Under the pieces are notes generated by a model. It saw only the letters and a list, made by a program, of their open reading frames with translations. It searched no databases and was not told the origin of the DNA. Positions 19,184 to 28,006 of a stretch of DNA of 64,000 nt are shown piece by piece. Origin of the DNA: Calothrix brevissima NIES-22 (GTDB lineage Bacteria > Cyanobacteriota > Cyanobacteriia > Cyanobacteriales > Nostocaceae). A program made the position numbers and the translations under genes. The stretch covers positions 5,755,963-5,819,962 of the forward strand of contig NZ_AP018207.1 in the NCBI RefSeq assembly GCF_002367995.1, in the 5' to 3' direction. Each line of letters starts with the position of its first letter. The stretch's first letter is position 1.

Positions 19184-21776
19184 TCTCTATTATTTTTTCA
19201 AAAAAAGTAGCTGGAAACGATTATATATTCGGTTAATTGTCTTTATATTATGGATATTATTGGGGTTAGTTGGGAGTTTATTACCTGCGATCGCCAAAAT
19301 TGATGCTTCCCCACCATCGCTGATGCAAGTATCATCCAATCTGGCACAGCAGGAGGAGCAAGGCAGACAATATTATGATGCTGGGCAATTTTTAGCAGCA
19401 ATCAAAATCTGGGAGCAGGTGCTGCTGATTTATCAATCACAGGGGGATAGACTCAATCAAGCCAGAGTGTTGAGCAATCTATCACTGAGCTATCAGCAAT
19501 TAGGTTTATGGACTGAAGCTACCCAAGCAATTACTCATAGTCGAGAATTGTTACAGGGAAAACATACAGAGCCAGAATATTTAAAAGTCTTGGCTCAAGT
19601 TTTCAACACTCAAGGTAGTCTGGAGTTAGCAACGGGAAAATCGGAAGCTGCACTCTTGACTTGGCAACAAGCCACAGCTACTTACACTCAGGCAAAAAAT
19701 GAGACTGGGGTACTGCGTAGTTTGATCAATCAATCTCAGGCTTTGAAGGCGCTGGGATTATATCGTAGAGCTTTATCTACCTTGACTCAGGTAAACCAAA
19801 TTTTACAAAAACAACCAGATTCAGCGATCAAAACGGCTGGGTTACGCAGTTTAGGAGCAAGTTGGCGATTAGTGGGGAATTTGACAGCAGCACAGCAGGT
19901 ATTGCAACAAAGTTTAGCGATCGCGCAAAAGTTACAATCGCCAGCAGATATCAGTGCGACATTAATTGATTTAGGAAATGTGGCGCGCGCTAACCAAGAT
20001 GCAACATCGGCTTTGGCTTTGTATCAACAAGCTGTAAATATTGCGCCTTCTTCAATGCTGAAAATGCGATCGCAATTAAATCAACTGAGTACTTTAATTG
20101 ATACTAAGCAATGGACAGCAGCTCAAGCATTATGGAGTCAAATTCAACCGCAATTGGTAAATTTACCTCCTAGTCGCACAGCAATTTATGCTCAACTGAA
20201 TTTAGCTCAGAGTTTAATTCGCCTCAAACAAGCAAATCTTCCCAATGCGCCAACCACAGAAAATATTGCTCAATTAGTCGCGAATAACCTCCAACAAGCA
20301 AAAACCTTGGGAGATAAACAAGCACAAGCCTATGCTTTGGGGAAACTGGGGGGACTTTACGAACAAACTCAACAATGGGCGATCGCTCAAGACTTAACTC
20401 AACAAGCGCTGGTGCTAGCACAGTCAATTAATACACCAGAAATTGCTTACCGTTGGCAATGGCAATTAGGGCGATTATTAAAAGTACAAGGAGATGAACC
20501 AGGCGCGATCGCTGCTTACACCCAAGCTGTAAATACTCTACAATCTTTGCGTAGCGATTTGGTTGCCATCGATCCAGATATTCAATTTAGTTTTCGCGAA
20601 ACTGTAGAACCAGTATATCGAGAACTAGTTAGTTTACTTCTATCAGGAACATCGCCACCTAGTCAAGAAGCTCTCAAGCAAGCTCGTCAAGTAATTGAAT
20701 CTTTGCAATTAGCCGAACTCGATGACTTTTTCCGCGAAGCCTGTTTAGATAGAAAATATACTCAAATCGATGAATTAGATCCCTTAGCAGCAGTTATCTA
20801 TCCGATTATCTTGCCAGATCGATTAGAAGTTATTGTCAGCTTGCCAAAACAACCTTTACGCCACTACGCGACTTCTTTACCGCAAGCCGAACTGGAAAGT
20901 ATTGTCGAAAAATTGCGGAAAACTTTAGTTATTCGTTCTAAAGAAGACTTTTTACCCTTATCTCAACAAGTATATGACTGGTTAATCCGTCCAGTGGAAA
21001 CTGATTTAGTGAAAAGTGGGATTAAAACCTTAGTATTTGTACCGGACGGTGTATTACGAAATATTCCTATGGCAGCTCTGCATGATAGTAATCAACAATA
21101 TTTGGTGGAAAAGTACAACATTGCTTTAACACCAAGTCTTCAATTACTACCCCCGAAAACATTAGCACAGCATAACTTTAAAGTCCTTGGTGCTGGGTTA
21201 ACAGAAGCCAGACAGGGTTTTTCGGCTTTGGAATATGTTGAACAGGAAATGAAGGAAATCAAGTCGGAAGTTCCCAGTACTGTACTGCTAAATCAGGAAT
21301 TTACCAGTAAAAATTTGCAAAATTACTTACAATCAGCGATTTTCCCCATAGTTCATATTGCTACTCATGGTAAATTTAGCTCTAAAGCCATCGAAACCTT
21401 TATATTGGCTTGGGACGATCGCATTAGAATTAATGACCTAGATAATTTACTACAGATATCCGAACAGAAACAGCAACAAGCAATTGAACTGCTGGTACTC
21501 AGTGCTTGTGAAACCGCAGTTGGCGATAAACGTGCGGCTTTAGGTTTGGCGGGAATTGCAGTTAAGGCTGGAGCTAGTAGTACTTTAGCAACATTATGGT
21601 CGGTGAATGATGAAGCAACCGCCAATTTAATGCGTCAGTTTTACAAGCATTTGAGCAGTACCAAAGAAACCAAAGCAGAAGCCTTACGTCATGCGCAAAT
21701 TGCGTTGTTAAAAAATCCTCAATCAGAGCATCCTGTCTATTGGGCACCTTATATTTTAGTTGGCAATTGGCTGTAG
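19173..21776 (+). CDS. TPR - CHAT domain protein (caspase-like protease fold)
   Basis: About 867 residues from ATG 19173, which overlaps the end of the upstream exoprotein gene by 11 bp and so suggests translational coupling; an in-frame ATG 24 codons upstream is possible but lies deeper inside that gene. The N-terminus has a membrane/signal segment (LIVFILWILLGLVGSLL). About ten tetratricopeptide-like repeats follow, then a CHAT domain: VFVPDGVLRNIPMAAL, the catalytic His in VHIATHG and the catalytic Cys in LLVLSACETAVG. Both dyad residues are present. CHAT proteins next to TPS exoproteins and DUF928 are a recurrent cyanobacterial association. A periplasmic or membrane-anchored protease processing or sensing the exoprotein is plausible but inferred. 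Confidence 0.92.
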   Translation: MQINLYYFFKKSSWKRLYIRLIVFILWILLGLVGSLLPAIAKIDASPPSLMQVSSNLAQQEEQGRQYYDAGQFLAAIKIWEQVLLIYQSQGDRLNQARVLSNLSLSYQQLGLWTEATQAITHSRELLQGKHTEPEYLKVLAQVFNTQGSLELATGKSEAALLTWQQATATYTQAKNETGVLRSLINQSQALKALGLYRRALSTLTQVNQILQKQPDSAIKTAGLRSLGASWRLVGNLTAAQQVLQQSLAIAQKLQSPADISATLIDLGNVARANQDATSALALYQQAVNIAPSSMLKMRSQLNQLSTLIDTKQWTAAQALWSQIQPQLVNLPPSRTAIYAQLNLAQSLIRLKQANLPNAPTTENIAQLVANNLQQAKTLGDKQAQAYALGKLGGLYEQTQQWAIAQDLTQQALVLAQSINTPEIAYRWQWQLGRLLKVQGDEPGAIAAYTQAVNTLQSLRSDLVAIDPDIQFSFRETVEPVYRELVSLLLSGTSPPSQEALKQARQVIESLQLAELDDFFREACLDRKYTQIDELDPLAAVIYPIILPDRLEVIVSLPKQPLRHYATSLPQAELESIVEKLRKTLVIRSKEDFLPLSQQVYDWLIRPVETDLVKSGIKTLVFVPDGVLRNIPMAALHDSNQQYLVEKYNIALTPSLQLLPPKTLAQHNFKVLGAGLTEARQGFSALEYVEQEMKEIKSEVPSTVLLNQEFTSKNLQNYLQSAIFPIVHIATHGKFSSKAIETFILAWDDRIRINDLDNLLQISEQKQQQAIELLVLSACETAVGDKRAALGLAGIAVKAGASSTLATLWSVNDEATANLMRQFYKHLSSTKETKAEALRHAQIALLKNPQSEHPVYWAPYILVGNWL

Positions 21777-21864
21777 AAATACAGCTGATCTAGAGATTCG
21801 TTGGGTGAGTGAGGTTTGTCGAATTCAGGTTAAAATAGTAGGGATTAGTTATGCTTGAAGCCTG

Positions 21865-22125
21865 ATGAATATCAACATTGATATACCTGATGAAGTGCGC
21901 GTTTATCTTGAGGCACAAGTCATGACAGGTGCTTATAATAGCATTGCCGAATATTTTTTAGATTTAGTGCAGCAAGACCAAAAACGGAAAGCACAAGCAA
22001 AGTTAGAAGCTCTTTTAATCGAAGGTATTGATTCTCAAGGACAGGAAGTAACGCCCGAATATTGGCAAAATTTGCGTTCTCAGGTTTTAGGTGAGAAAAG
22101 TATAGACAACCCGAAAGATGCGTAG
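21865..22125 (+). CDS. ParD-like antitoxin (type II toxin-antitoxin)
   Basis: An 86-residue protein. The N-terminal strand-helix MNINIDIPDEVRVYLEAQV and the segment YNSIAEYFLDLVQQDQ match the ribbon-helix-helix ParD/CC2985 antitoxin pattern; the C-terminal tail would wrap the toxin. It lies six bases before the ParE-like toxin gene on the same strand, the classic antitoxin-first order, so the pair is probably autoregulated through the RHH domain binding its own promoter in 21777-21864. No operator palindrome was confidently placed. Confidence 0.88.
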   Translation: MNINIDIPDEVRVYLEAQVMTGAYNSIAEYFLDLVQQDQKRKAQAKLEALLIEGIDSQGQEVTPEYWQNLRSQVLGEKSIDNPKDA

Positions 22126-22131
22126 TAAATC

Positions 22132-22464
22132 ATGAACTATCGGTTAATTGTCAAAGATCAAGCAACGCAAGATTTGCGACAGTTGGCAAATTATATATTG
22201 GTCAATGGGAATGCTGATGTAGCTGTTAAATTTTTAAATGCGGCGGAAGTCACTTTTGAACAGTTGCGAAAAACCCCTGGTATGGGAAAAGTAGCGCAGT
22301 CGGTGGTGTCGAGATTGGGTGAAATCAGACAATGGCGCATCAAAGATTTTCAGGACTATTTAATTTTCTATCGTATTGAAGATACAACTATTGAGATTCT
22401 GCGGGTATTTCATGGAGCCAGAGATTTAGCAGATTTACTTAGCCAGTTAGACGAAGAGTTTTAA
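22132..22464 (+). CDS. ParE/RelE-superfamily toxin
   Basis: A 110-residue protein with the ParE fold pattern: NYRLIVKDQATQDLRQLANYIL at the N-terminus, a middle helix FEQLRKTPGMGKV, then RLGEIRQWRIKDFQDYLIFYRI and a final strand TTIEILRVFHGARDL. Such toxins act on DNA gyrase (ParE) or ribosome-bound mRNA (RelE); the WRIKDFQDYLIFY arrangement favours ParE. Length is normal and nothing is truncated. It is cotranscribed with the upstream ParD-like antitoxin (6-bp gap). Confidence 0.9.
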   Translation: MNYRLIVKDQATQDLRQLANYILVNGNADVAVKFLNAAEVTFEQLRKTPGMGKVAQSVVSRLGEIRQWRIKDFQDYLIFYRIEDTTIEILRVFHGARDLADLLSQLDEEF

Positions 22465-22601
22465 CTGTAAATCAAAACCTCTCATTTGCATATCAATGGT
22501 TTTACGGCAAATATGACCATTGACAAATAGTAACTGACTACAGCACATCCTAAAATAATAAACAGGATTTAGTTTGGCATCTATTTACCGTTTTGATAGC
22601 A

Positions 22602-23954
22602 ATGACTGAGCAACGTGATGCTGATTCCTTACCAGGAGATTCTCAGCAAAGTGATACTCCAGGCGATCGCCTAGAATCGGAAAATCTAACTCCGGCGCTA
22701 CCTGCTGAAAATTCTTGGAAAAACCGGATTGCTGATGTTTGGCGCAAAGCAACACCGCGTCTAGGACAATTATTACCCGTAGAACAATTAGCACAGACGG
22801 TTGTGCAATGGTTTAGTGTCAGCGAAACTCAAATTGCTGAGATTTTAGAGACGGTGCGCCGCGAACTACCAACTACGGAAGCTTTGTTAATTGGTAAACC
22901 CCAAGCGGGTAAAAGTTCGATTGTGCGGGGATTAACAGGAGTTTCCGCCGATATCGTCGGTCAAGGATTTCGCCCTCACACCCAACATACTCAGCGCTAC
23001 AATTATCCTGCTGATGACTTACCTTTACTAGTTTTTACGGATACTGTAGGCTTGGGAGATGTCAAACAAGATACGCAAGAAATTATTAATGAATTAGTTG
23101 GCGATTTAGAAAAATCAACTCGCAGCGCCAGAGTTTTGATTCTGACTGTAAAAATTAACGATTTTGCTACTGATACATTGCGTCAAATTGCTCAACAATT
23201 ACGTCAGCAATATCCAGATATTCCCTGTTTGCTAGCAGTTACCTGTTTGCACGAGGTTTATCCGCCAGGGACAGTCGATCATCCAGCTTATCCGCCTGAT
23301 TATGAGGAAATTAATCGGGCTTTTGGCGCGATTCAAGAAGACTTTGCGAAGGTTTGTGACCGTTCAGTTCTGATTGACTTTACCTTAGAAGAAGACGGTT
23401 ACAATCCAGTATTTTACGGCTTAGAAGCATTGCGCGATAACTTAGCTGAATTACTTCCCGAAGCCGAAGCCAAAGCAATTTATCAATTATTGGATCGGGA
23501 GGAAACCGGTAAGCAACTGGGTAATCTTTACCGCGATACGGGACGACGCTACATTTTACCCTTTGCAATCATGGCTGCAACTGTAGCTGCTATACCATTA
23601 CCGTTTGCAACTATGCCAGTATTAACAGCTTTGCAAGTATCTATGGTAACAGCTTTAGGTAACTTATACGGCAAGCAATTGTCACCATCTCAAGCCGGGG
23701 GAATTGTGAGTGCGATCGCAGGTGGTTTTCTCGCTCAAGCCATAGCAAGGGAGTTAATTAAATTCGTTCCTGGTTTTGGTAGCGTAATTGCTGCATCCTG
23801 GGCGGCTGCTTACACCTGGTCACTCGGTGAAACAGCTTGTGTCTACTTTGGTGACTTGATGGGTGGAAAGAAACCAGACCCGAATCAGATTCAATCTGTG
23901 ATGCAAGAAGCTTTTAAAGCAGCACAAGAAAGGTTTAAGGGAATTAAACGTTAG
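22602..23954 (+). CDS. GTPase with C-terminal DUF697 membrane domain
   Basis: About 450 residues from ATG 22602 (a TTG three codons upstream is less likely). A P-loop GKPQAGKS at about 98-105 and a DTVGLGD switch II (G3) motif define an Era/YcjF-like GTPase. The C-terminal 120 residues are hydrophobic with glycine-rich helices (YILPFAIMAATVAAIPLPF; GGIVSAIAGGFLAQAIA; VPGFGSVIAASWAAAY), the DUF697 pattern, so it probably sits at a membrane. Its precise job is unknown. A second, unrelated-length GTPase on the same strand lies about 6 kb downstream, with minus-strand genes between them. Confidence 0.85.
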   Translation: MTEQRDADSLPGDSQQSDTPGDRLESENLTPALPAENSWKNRIADVWRKATPRLGQLLPVEQLAQTVVQWFSVSETQIAEILETVRRELPTTEALLIGKPQAGKSSIVRGLTGVSADIVGQGFRPHTQHTQRYNYPADDLPLLVFTDTVGLGDVKQDTQEIINELVGDLEKSTRSARVLILTVKINDFATDTLRQIAQQLRQQYPDIPCLLAVTCLHEVYPPGTVDHPAYPPDYEEINRAFGAIQEDFAKVCDRSVLIDFTLEEDGYNPVFYGLEALRDNLAELLPEAEAKAIYQLLDREETGKQLGNLYRDTGRRYILPFAIMAATVAAIPLPFATMPVLTALQVSMVTALGNLYGKQLSPSQAGGIVSAIAGGFLAQAIARELIKFVPGFGSVIAASWAAAYTWSLGETACVYFGDLMGGKKPDPNQIQSVMQEAFKAAQERFKGIKR

Positions 23955-24127
23955 GGTAGTTGAACAATTTCCCCATTGAAAACCTATAGCAATTCTATTT
24001 GATATAGGAACAAAAAAGACAAGGGGGACAAATAAAATAAGTGTTTGTAACTAATTTAGGATTGCTATAATAGCCATTTAATATCAAGATGCACCTCAGA
24101 CTTTTCATGGATATGGAACTTAAAAAA

Positions 24128-24176
24128 ACTCTGCGTACCTTTGCGTGAACCTTAGCGTACCTTTGCGTTAAAAAAA
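24128..24176. repeat. dispersed repeat (CTGCGTACCTTTGCGT type), copy 1
   Basis: Contains CTCTGCGTACCTTTGCGT, AACCTTAGCG, then TACCTTTGCGTT and an A run. An inverted copy lies at about 53298-53347 and a degenerate one near 59652-59680. It sits between the DUF697 GTPase gene and the convergent coiled-coil gene. Confidence 0.75.
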
Positions 24177-24232
24177 GTATATTTTTGTGCAACTTCACAA
24201 ATAAATATTATAAGTCCAATCCTTTATCTAAC

Positions 24233-25078
24233 TCATCTTCTTCTTGTTGGAGTTATCAAACTGAGTAAATAAACTATAACTCCCACAAATCCTAACTCAT
24301 TCCATAACCATTGCCATAGTTGTTTACGATTACGAATATTCTGGAAGTTATTTAAATAATTCTCAAACCCTTGCACAGCAATCATTTGTTGTCGCGCAGA
24401 TAGTAATTGCTGTTCGGAATTATGCATTTCTAAGCGAGTATTTCTGATATCTTGAATGAATTTTTTAATTTCTTCTACACCCCCAATCGTTTGTATAACT
24501 AGATTTAATTCCTGTATCAAACTTTGGGTATATCGATTTTGTTCCTCGTATGTATCTATGATATTTCTGACTTGGAGCAGCTTATTATCTATATCTATAT
24601 TTAAGTTTTCAATTACTTCTTTTTTACTCTGCAATTCTTGAACTATATCCTGAGATTCTTGCAGATAATTTTGTACTTGTAATAATATATTGTGAGATGC
24701 TTCGGTTGAAGTTTGACTTTCTATTCTAGCATGATTAATTTCATTAATTACTAGTTGCAAATCTTGTAAAATATGTTCTTCTATACCAAGTTCATGCAGT
24801 TGTCTTGGTATTTCTTGTAATATTTGTAACTTATCTTGAAGTTCTTTCGCTGCGGATAAATAATTTGATACTTTATCTTCATGTTTCTTTAAATCATTAT
24901 TTACTTTTAATAGTTCTTCCCGGCTCAAGTGAATTTCATGAATCAGTTCTCTAACTTCATCAATTTCCTTAGCTTCTTCGAGAATATTTTTAGCTTTATC
25001 TATAGATTGATTAATAACTATAGATAAAGCTTCGAGTTCTTGGGAAACTTGTAAATCTGTGGGAGATTTATCATTCAT
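24233..25078 (-). CDS. coiled-coil protein with C-terminal membrane anchor, coupled to RelE-helicase
   Basis: A 281-residue protein that I do not recognise. Almost all of residues 10-240 is charged, heptad-rich coiled coil (repeated LQELQ, IQELN and LREEL-like stretches). Near the C-terminus WNELGFVGVIVYLLSLITP forms one hydrophobic helix followed by TRRRR-like basic residues, so a tail-anchored inner-membrane topology is likely. Its ATG overlaps the stop codon of the upstream helicase gene by four bases (ATGA), strong evidence for translational coupling and a shared function. Codon and base composition is more AT-rich than psbA or the TPS gene, which may indicate transfer. I infer a membrane partner or effector of the helicase. 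Confidence 0.75.
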   Translation of the reverse strand: MNDKSPTDLQVSQELEALSIVINQSIDKAKNILEEAKEIDEVRELIHEIHLSREELLKVNNDLKKHEDKVSNYLSAAKELQDKLQILQEIPRQLHELGIEEHILQDLQLVINEINHARIESQTSTEASHNILLQVQNYLQESQDIVQELQSKKEVIENLNIDIDNKLLQVRNIIDTYEEQNRYTQSLIQELNLVIQTIGGVEEIKKFIQDIRNTRLEMHNSEQQLLSARQQMIAVQGFENYLNNFQNIRNRKQLWQWLWNELGFVGVIVYLLSLITPTRRR

Positions 25079-27408
25079 AATTCACCTGTATGAGCAATCT
25101 TGTCTATAGCTGCATTGCAGAGTAGGGATACTAAATTTCCTTCTTGATTTGATATTTCCTGTCTAAAGGGAAAATCTTCGGGGATCTGCATTCCAATTTT
25201 TGCGCGTACTCTAGCAGCTTCATATAAAAGTCCTTTTTGTTGCAGCGTAGAAGCAATTCTTAATATTAAGTCTTGATATTCTTGAAGATTAACATCTTGC
25301 AACTCAGATGCAACTTTAACTGCTTCCCAAGAACTATCCAAAGCCCTTAAGAGTAAGCATTGCAGAGGAATGCGATCGCTAGGGCTATCAATTTGCTGAA
25401 TTTGCTGCAATTCTTCATATAAAATTTCTCTAGAATGATTTGCAAGGATTTTAATTGCTTGCTCTTCAATTTGGGTAACTGTGTCATTATCAATTCTTGC
25501 TAGCCTGAATGCAGCATAAGTATCCCAATAAATTTGTACAGGTAGATTACTCAAACCTTCGTAAATTATGTTACATAATCCTGTGATATCTTTAAATAAA
25601 TGTTCTCCATTTGCCCACTCTGTAATCCAATCAAGAGTATCTGCATTTGCACTATTAAAAAACTGACATTTTTGAAAATGCAATCTTCCAATTCTTTCGA
25701 TTTCATTAGTAGTTGCAATTACAAGTAATCGGTAACGCGGCCTAGTAAAAATTGTGTACCAATTATTAGCTTCTTCAAATGATGGTGTTCCCGCTCCTGC
25801 AAATACACAGAAAGCAACACAAGCATCAAACTCTCTTCCTTTAGCTTGATAGAATTTTATATAATCTAATCCTGGAAGATTACTGTATTGTTCAGGAATA
25901 TCTTGATAAATTAGCTTGACTTGGCTAGAAAGAAGTCTCAATATAGAATGCTGTTCTAAAGAGCAGGTATATCTTACTTTATCGCTTAAATCATTAATAA
26001 TTTGCAGCGCTTCTTCTTGTGATGTGCATTCTAAAATCCTCACAGGTTCACCTTGTTCAAAAGCATATTCAGGCTGACTGACTTCAGGTAATTTTTTACC
26101 TCCTGAATTTGCTTGCTGTGCAAATATATGAAAGCTATTAGCGAATTCTAGAATATATTTTGTATTGCGATAATTATATTTAAGGTTGTGTCTTTTATTC
26201 AGTTCTAAATGTCCCCAATTAAAGTCTATGGGTGTAATTCTTTGATTCATATCACCCAATAGAAAAAGTATAGAAGTGTGATTATTATCCTGTTGCCATC
26301 TCTCCAGCATGTTAACAATAGCATTAATTTCATCTATGAGATAATCTTGAGCTTCATCAAATATGAACAGTGTTGTATTACTCTGCTGTAAAGGACGAGC
26401 ATTTTCTGTAATTGCATTTACTCCATCTATCCAGATTTTTTTATTTCCTAATCTCTGCTGCAATTTAGGTAATGTAATATTTTTAAGTTCTCCAATCCAA
26501 TGCTTATTTTCTCGATAAATGGGGTGATTGGATTGTTCATGCTTGTGTTTATTGGCTATGAATCCTCTAAATAAAATTAAATCATTGATATTCAAATCTT
26601 TATTATTATCAATCACATGAATTTTTCGCGCTTCTGCTTGTAGAGCCTGTAACTCTTCTGATGTAGTTGCTACTGTCTCATATATATCTGGTGCAGCTTG
26701 ATGCAACCATTCTGCAAAAGTTCCTACAAAAAAATTAGGTTCTCCAATCTGTAAAATCTCTTTAATTTCAGTGAATTCTTTAATTTCAGCAGATAGATTT
26801 TCAGGGAGAATTAAAGCAATATTCCAATAATTTTTTGTATATAATTCACAAGCCATTAAAGCAGCACATACAGTTTTACCTGTACCTGGGGCACTTTGTA
26901 CTAAAAGGCTATTAATATTACTATGGTTTGATACAGGATTGGGTGAGGGATTTCTTACTTCCTGAAAAATTTCTTTTTGTTCTTGAGTCAAAACAGGTGA
27001 ATATAAATAACCACCATAAACAAATTGATTCCAAGAATTAATTTGTTTATGATTCCATTCATATGTAGGAACATCTTCTAGTGTTTTTTCTCCAATATTA
27101 AGGACATTAGCTATATCTATTTCTGGATTTCTCTTTATATCCTCGATAATTTTTTTGTAAACATCTTTACGTTGCCCTGCTATTAAGATTAAAATTTCGT
27201 TTTGATTCTTTTTCTTTGTCCAAATCACTCTCACATCATGTTTCTTAGTTCTCCATAAATCTTGATAACCTTCTAATTTTCGATGGTCTCCCAGGTTACC
27301 TTCACTAATTTTTTTAATTATTTCTGCTACCAACTTGAAATATTCATGTGGTAATTTCTGGATTTCTCGAACAGCAGCGCGAACAATTTTAACGATATAC
27401 ACAGGCAT
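25075..27408 (-). CDS. RelE-like domain fused to SF1 (UvrD-type) helicase
   Basis: A 777-residue protein. Residues 1-88 look like a RelE/ParE toxin fold: VYIVKIVRAAVREIQKLP, then HRKLEGYQDLWRTKKHDVRV and the end GQRKDVYKKI, with Arg and Tyr where RelE nucleases have catalytic residues. A full set of SF1 helicase motifs follows: APGTGKT (173-179), IFDEAQD (349-355), GDMNQ (385-389), YNYRNTKY (411-418), QAKGREFD (521-528) and TRPRYRLLV (555-563). The C-terminal 200 residues are helical and unassigned. The downstream coiled-coil membrane protein overlaps by 4 bp. I infer a nucleic-acid-sensing defence or stress enzyme in which helicase movement controls an mRNA-cleaving head; the RelE domain could also be only a binding module. 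Confidence 0.85.
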   Translation of the reverse strand: MPVYIVKIVRAAVREIQKLPHEYFKLVAEIIKKISEGNLGDHRKLEGYQDLWRTKKHDVRVIWTKKKNQNEILILIAGQRKDVYKKIIEDIKRNPEIDIANVLNIGEKTLEDVPTYEWNHKQINSWNQFVYGGYLYSPVLTQEQKEIFQEVRNPSPNPVSNHSNINSLLVQSAPGTGKTVCAALMACELYTKNYWNIALILPENLSAEIKEFTEIKEILQIGEPNFFVGTFAEWLHQAAPDIYETVATTSEELQALQAEARKIHVIDNNKDLNINDLILFRGFIANKHKHEQSNHPIYRENKHWIGELKNITLPKLQQRLGNKKIWIDGVNAITENARPLQQSNTTLFIFDEAQDYLIDEINAIVNMLERWQQDNNHTSILFLLGDMNQRITPIDFNWGHLELNKRHNLKYNYRNTKYILEFANSFHIFAQQANSGGKKLPEVSQPEYAFEQGEPVRILECTSQEEALQIINDLSDKVRYTCSLEQHSILRLLSSQVKLIYQDIPEQYSNLPGLDYIKFYQAKGREFDACVAFCVFAGAGTPSFEEANNWYTIFTRPRYRLLVIATTNEIERIGRLHFQKCQFFNSANADTLDWITEWANGEHLFKDITGLCNIIYEGLSNLPVQIYWDTYAAFRLARIDNDTVTQIEEQAIKILANHSREILYEELQQIQQIDSPSDRIPLQCLLLRALDSSWEAVKVASELQDVNLQEYQDLILRIASTLQQKGLLYEAARVRAKIGMQIPEDFPFRQEISNQEGNLVSLLCNAAIDKIAHTGEL

Positions 27409-27482
27409 GAATATACCTCATATAAAATAATCTCATTACTTTAATTAAGTAAGTCGGCGCAATTAAAGATAACTAGCAAGGG

Positions 27483-27538
27483 TTGTGATTTGTGATTTGT
27501 GATTTGTCATTTGTCATTTGTTATTTTTGATTTGTCAT
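27483..27538 (+). repeat. heptanucleotide tandem repeat (TTGTGAT/TTGTCAT)
   Basis: Eight successive 7-bp units, mainly TTGTGAT and TTGTCAT. They lie just upstream of the RelE-helicase gene, within its promoter-side spacer. STRR-type repeat. Confidence 0.9.
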
Positions 27539-27539
27539 T

Positions 27540-28006
27540 TGTAAGGTTTTCAAGCCTGTTTAGGTCTCATAATATAATTTTGTACAATTGCCTACTTACT
27601 TATTTAAATAATATTTACTTCAATTATCGTGAAGTTAAAATATTTAATGATAGGAGCATTTTGTATAAGAATATTCATCTATAGTTACCCTATTTGATTG
27701 GGAAAAATTAGTTGCATATAAAGCTAATTAGAACAATAAAAATGCTTGTTTAAGTTGTACTGAGTGAGTATTTTGCACAAATCGAATGTGACTGCTTTAA
27801 CAAAGAGTCAGCCAAAAACGATAGTATATAAATATACTATATTAATATTGCCCTCCAGAAAGCATTGATTACTGGAAGAGTGTTTAGCAAATTTTTATAC
27901 TTCTCTCACAATATAATAGCCTACTAAAAAGCCAATTGCCTAGTAAGCAAATGATATTTGAATTAAGCGTGACTCACGCAAGGCTAAAACCCGATTTTTC
28001 GTGATT
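27540..28006. other. AT-rich spacer without recognised gene
   Basis: Between the start of the RelE-helicase gene and the end of the aldo/keto reductase gene. It is low in GC, has no convincing frame (a 61-codon plus-strand frame begins in the heptamer repeat and looks accidental) and no clear hairpin. Confidence 0.5.

Noticed and set aside
23995-24198. 67-codon minus-strand frame after the DUF697 GTPase
   Set aside because: Covers a dispersed non-coding repeat (copy also at 53298-53347), so the frame is accidental.
27499-27684. 61-codon frame starting in the TTGTCAT repeat
   Set aside because: Begins inside a heptamer array and continues in AT-rich spacer; low-complexity Phe/Leu/Ile peptide, no family resemblance.
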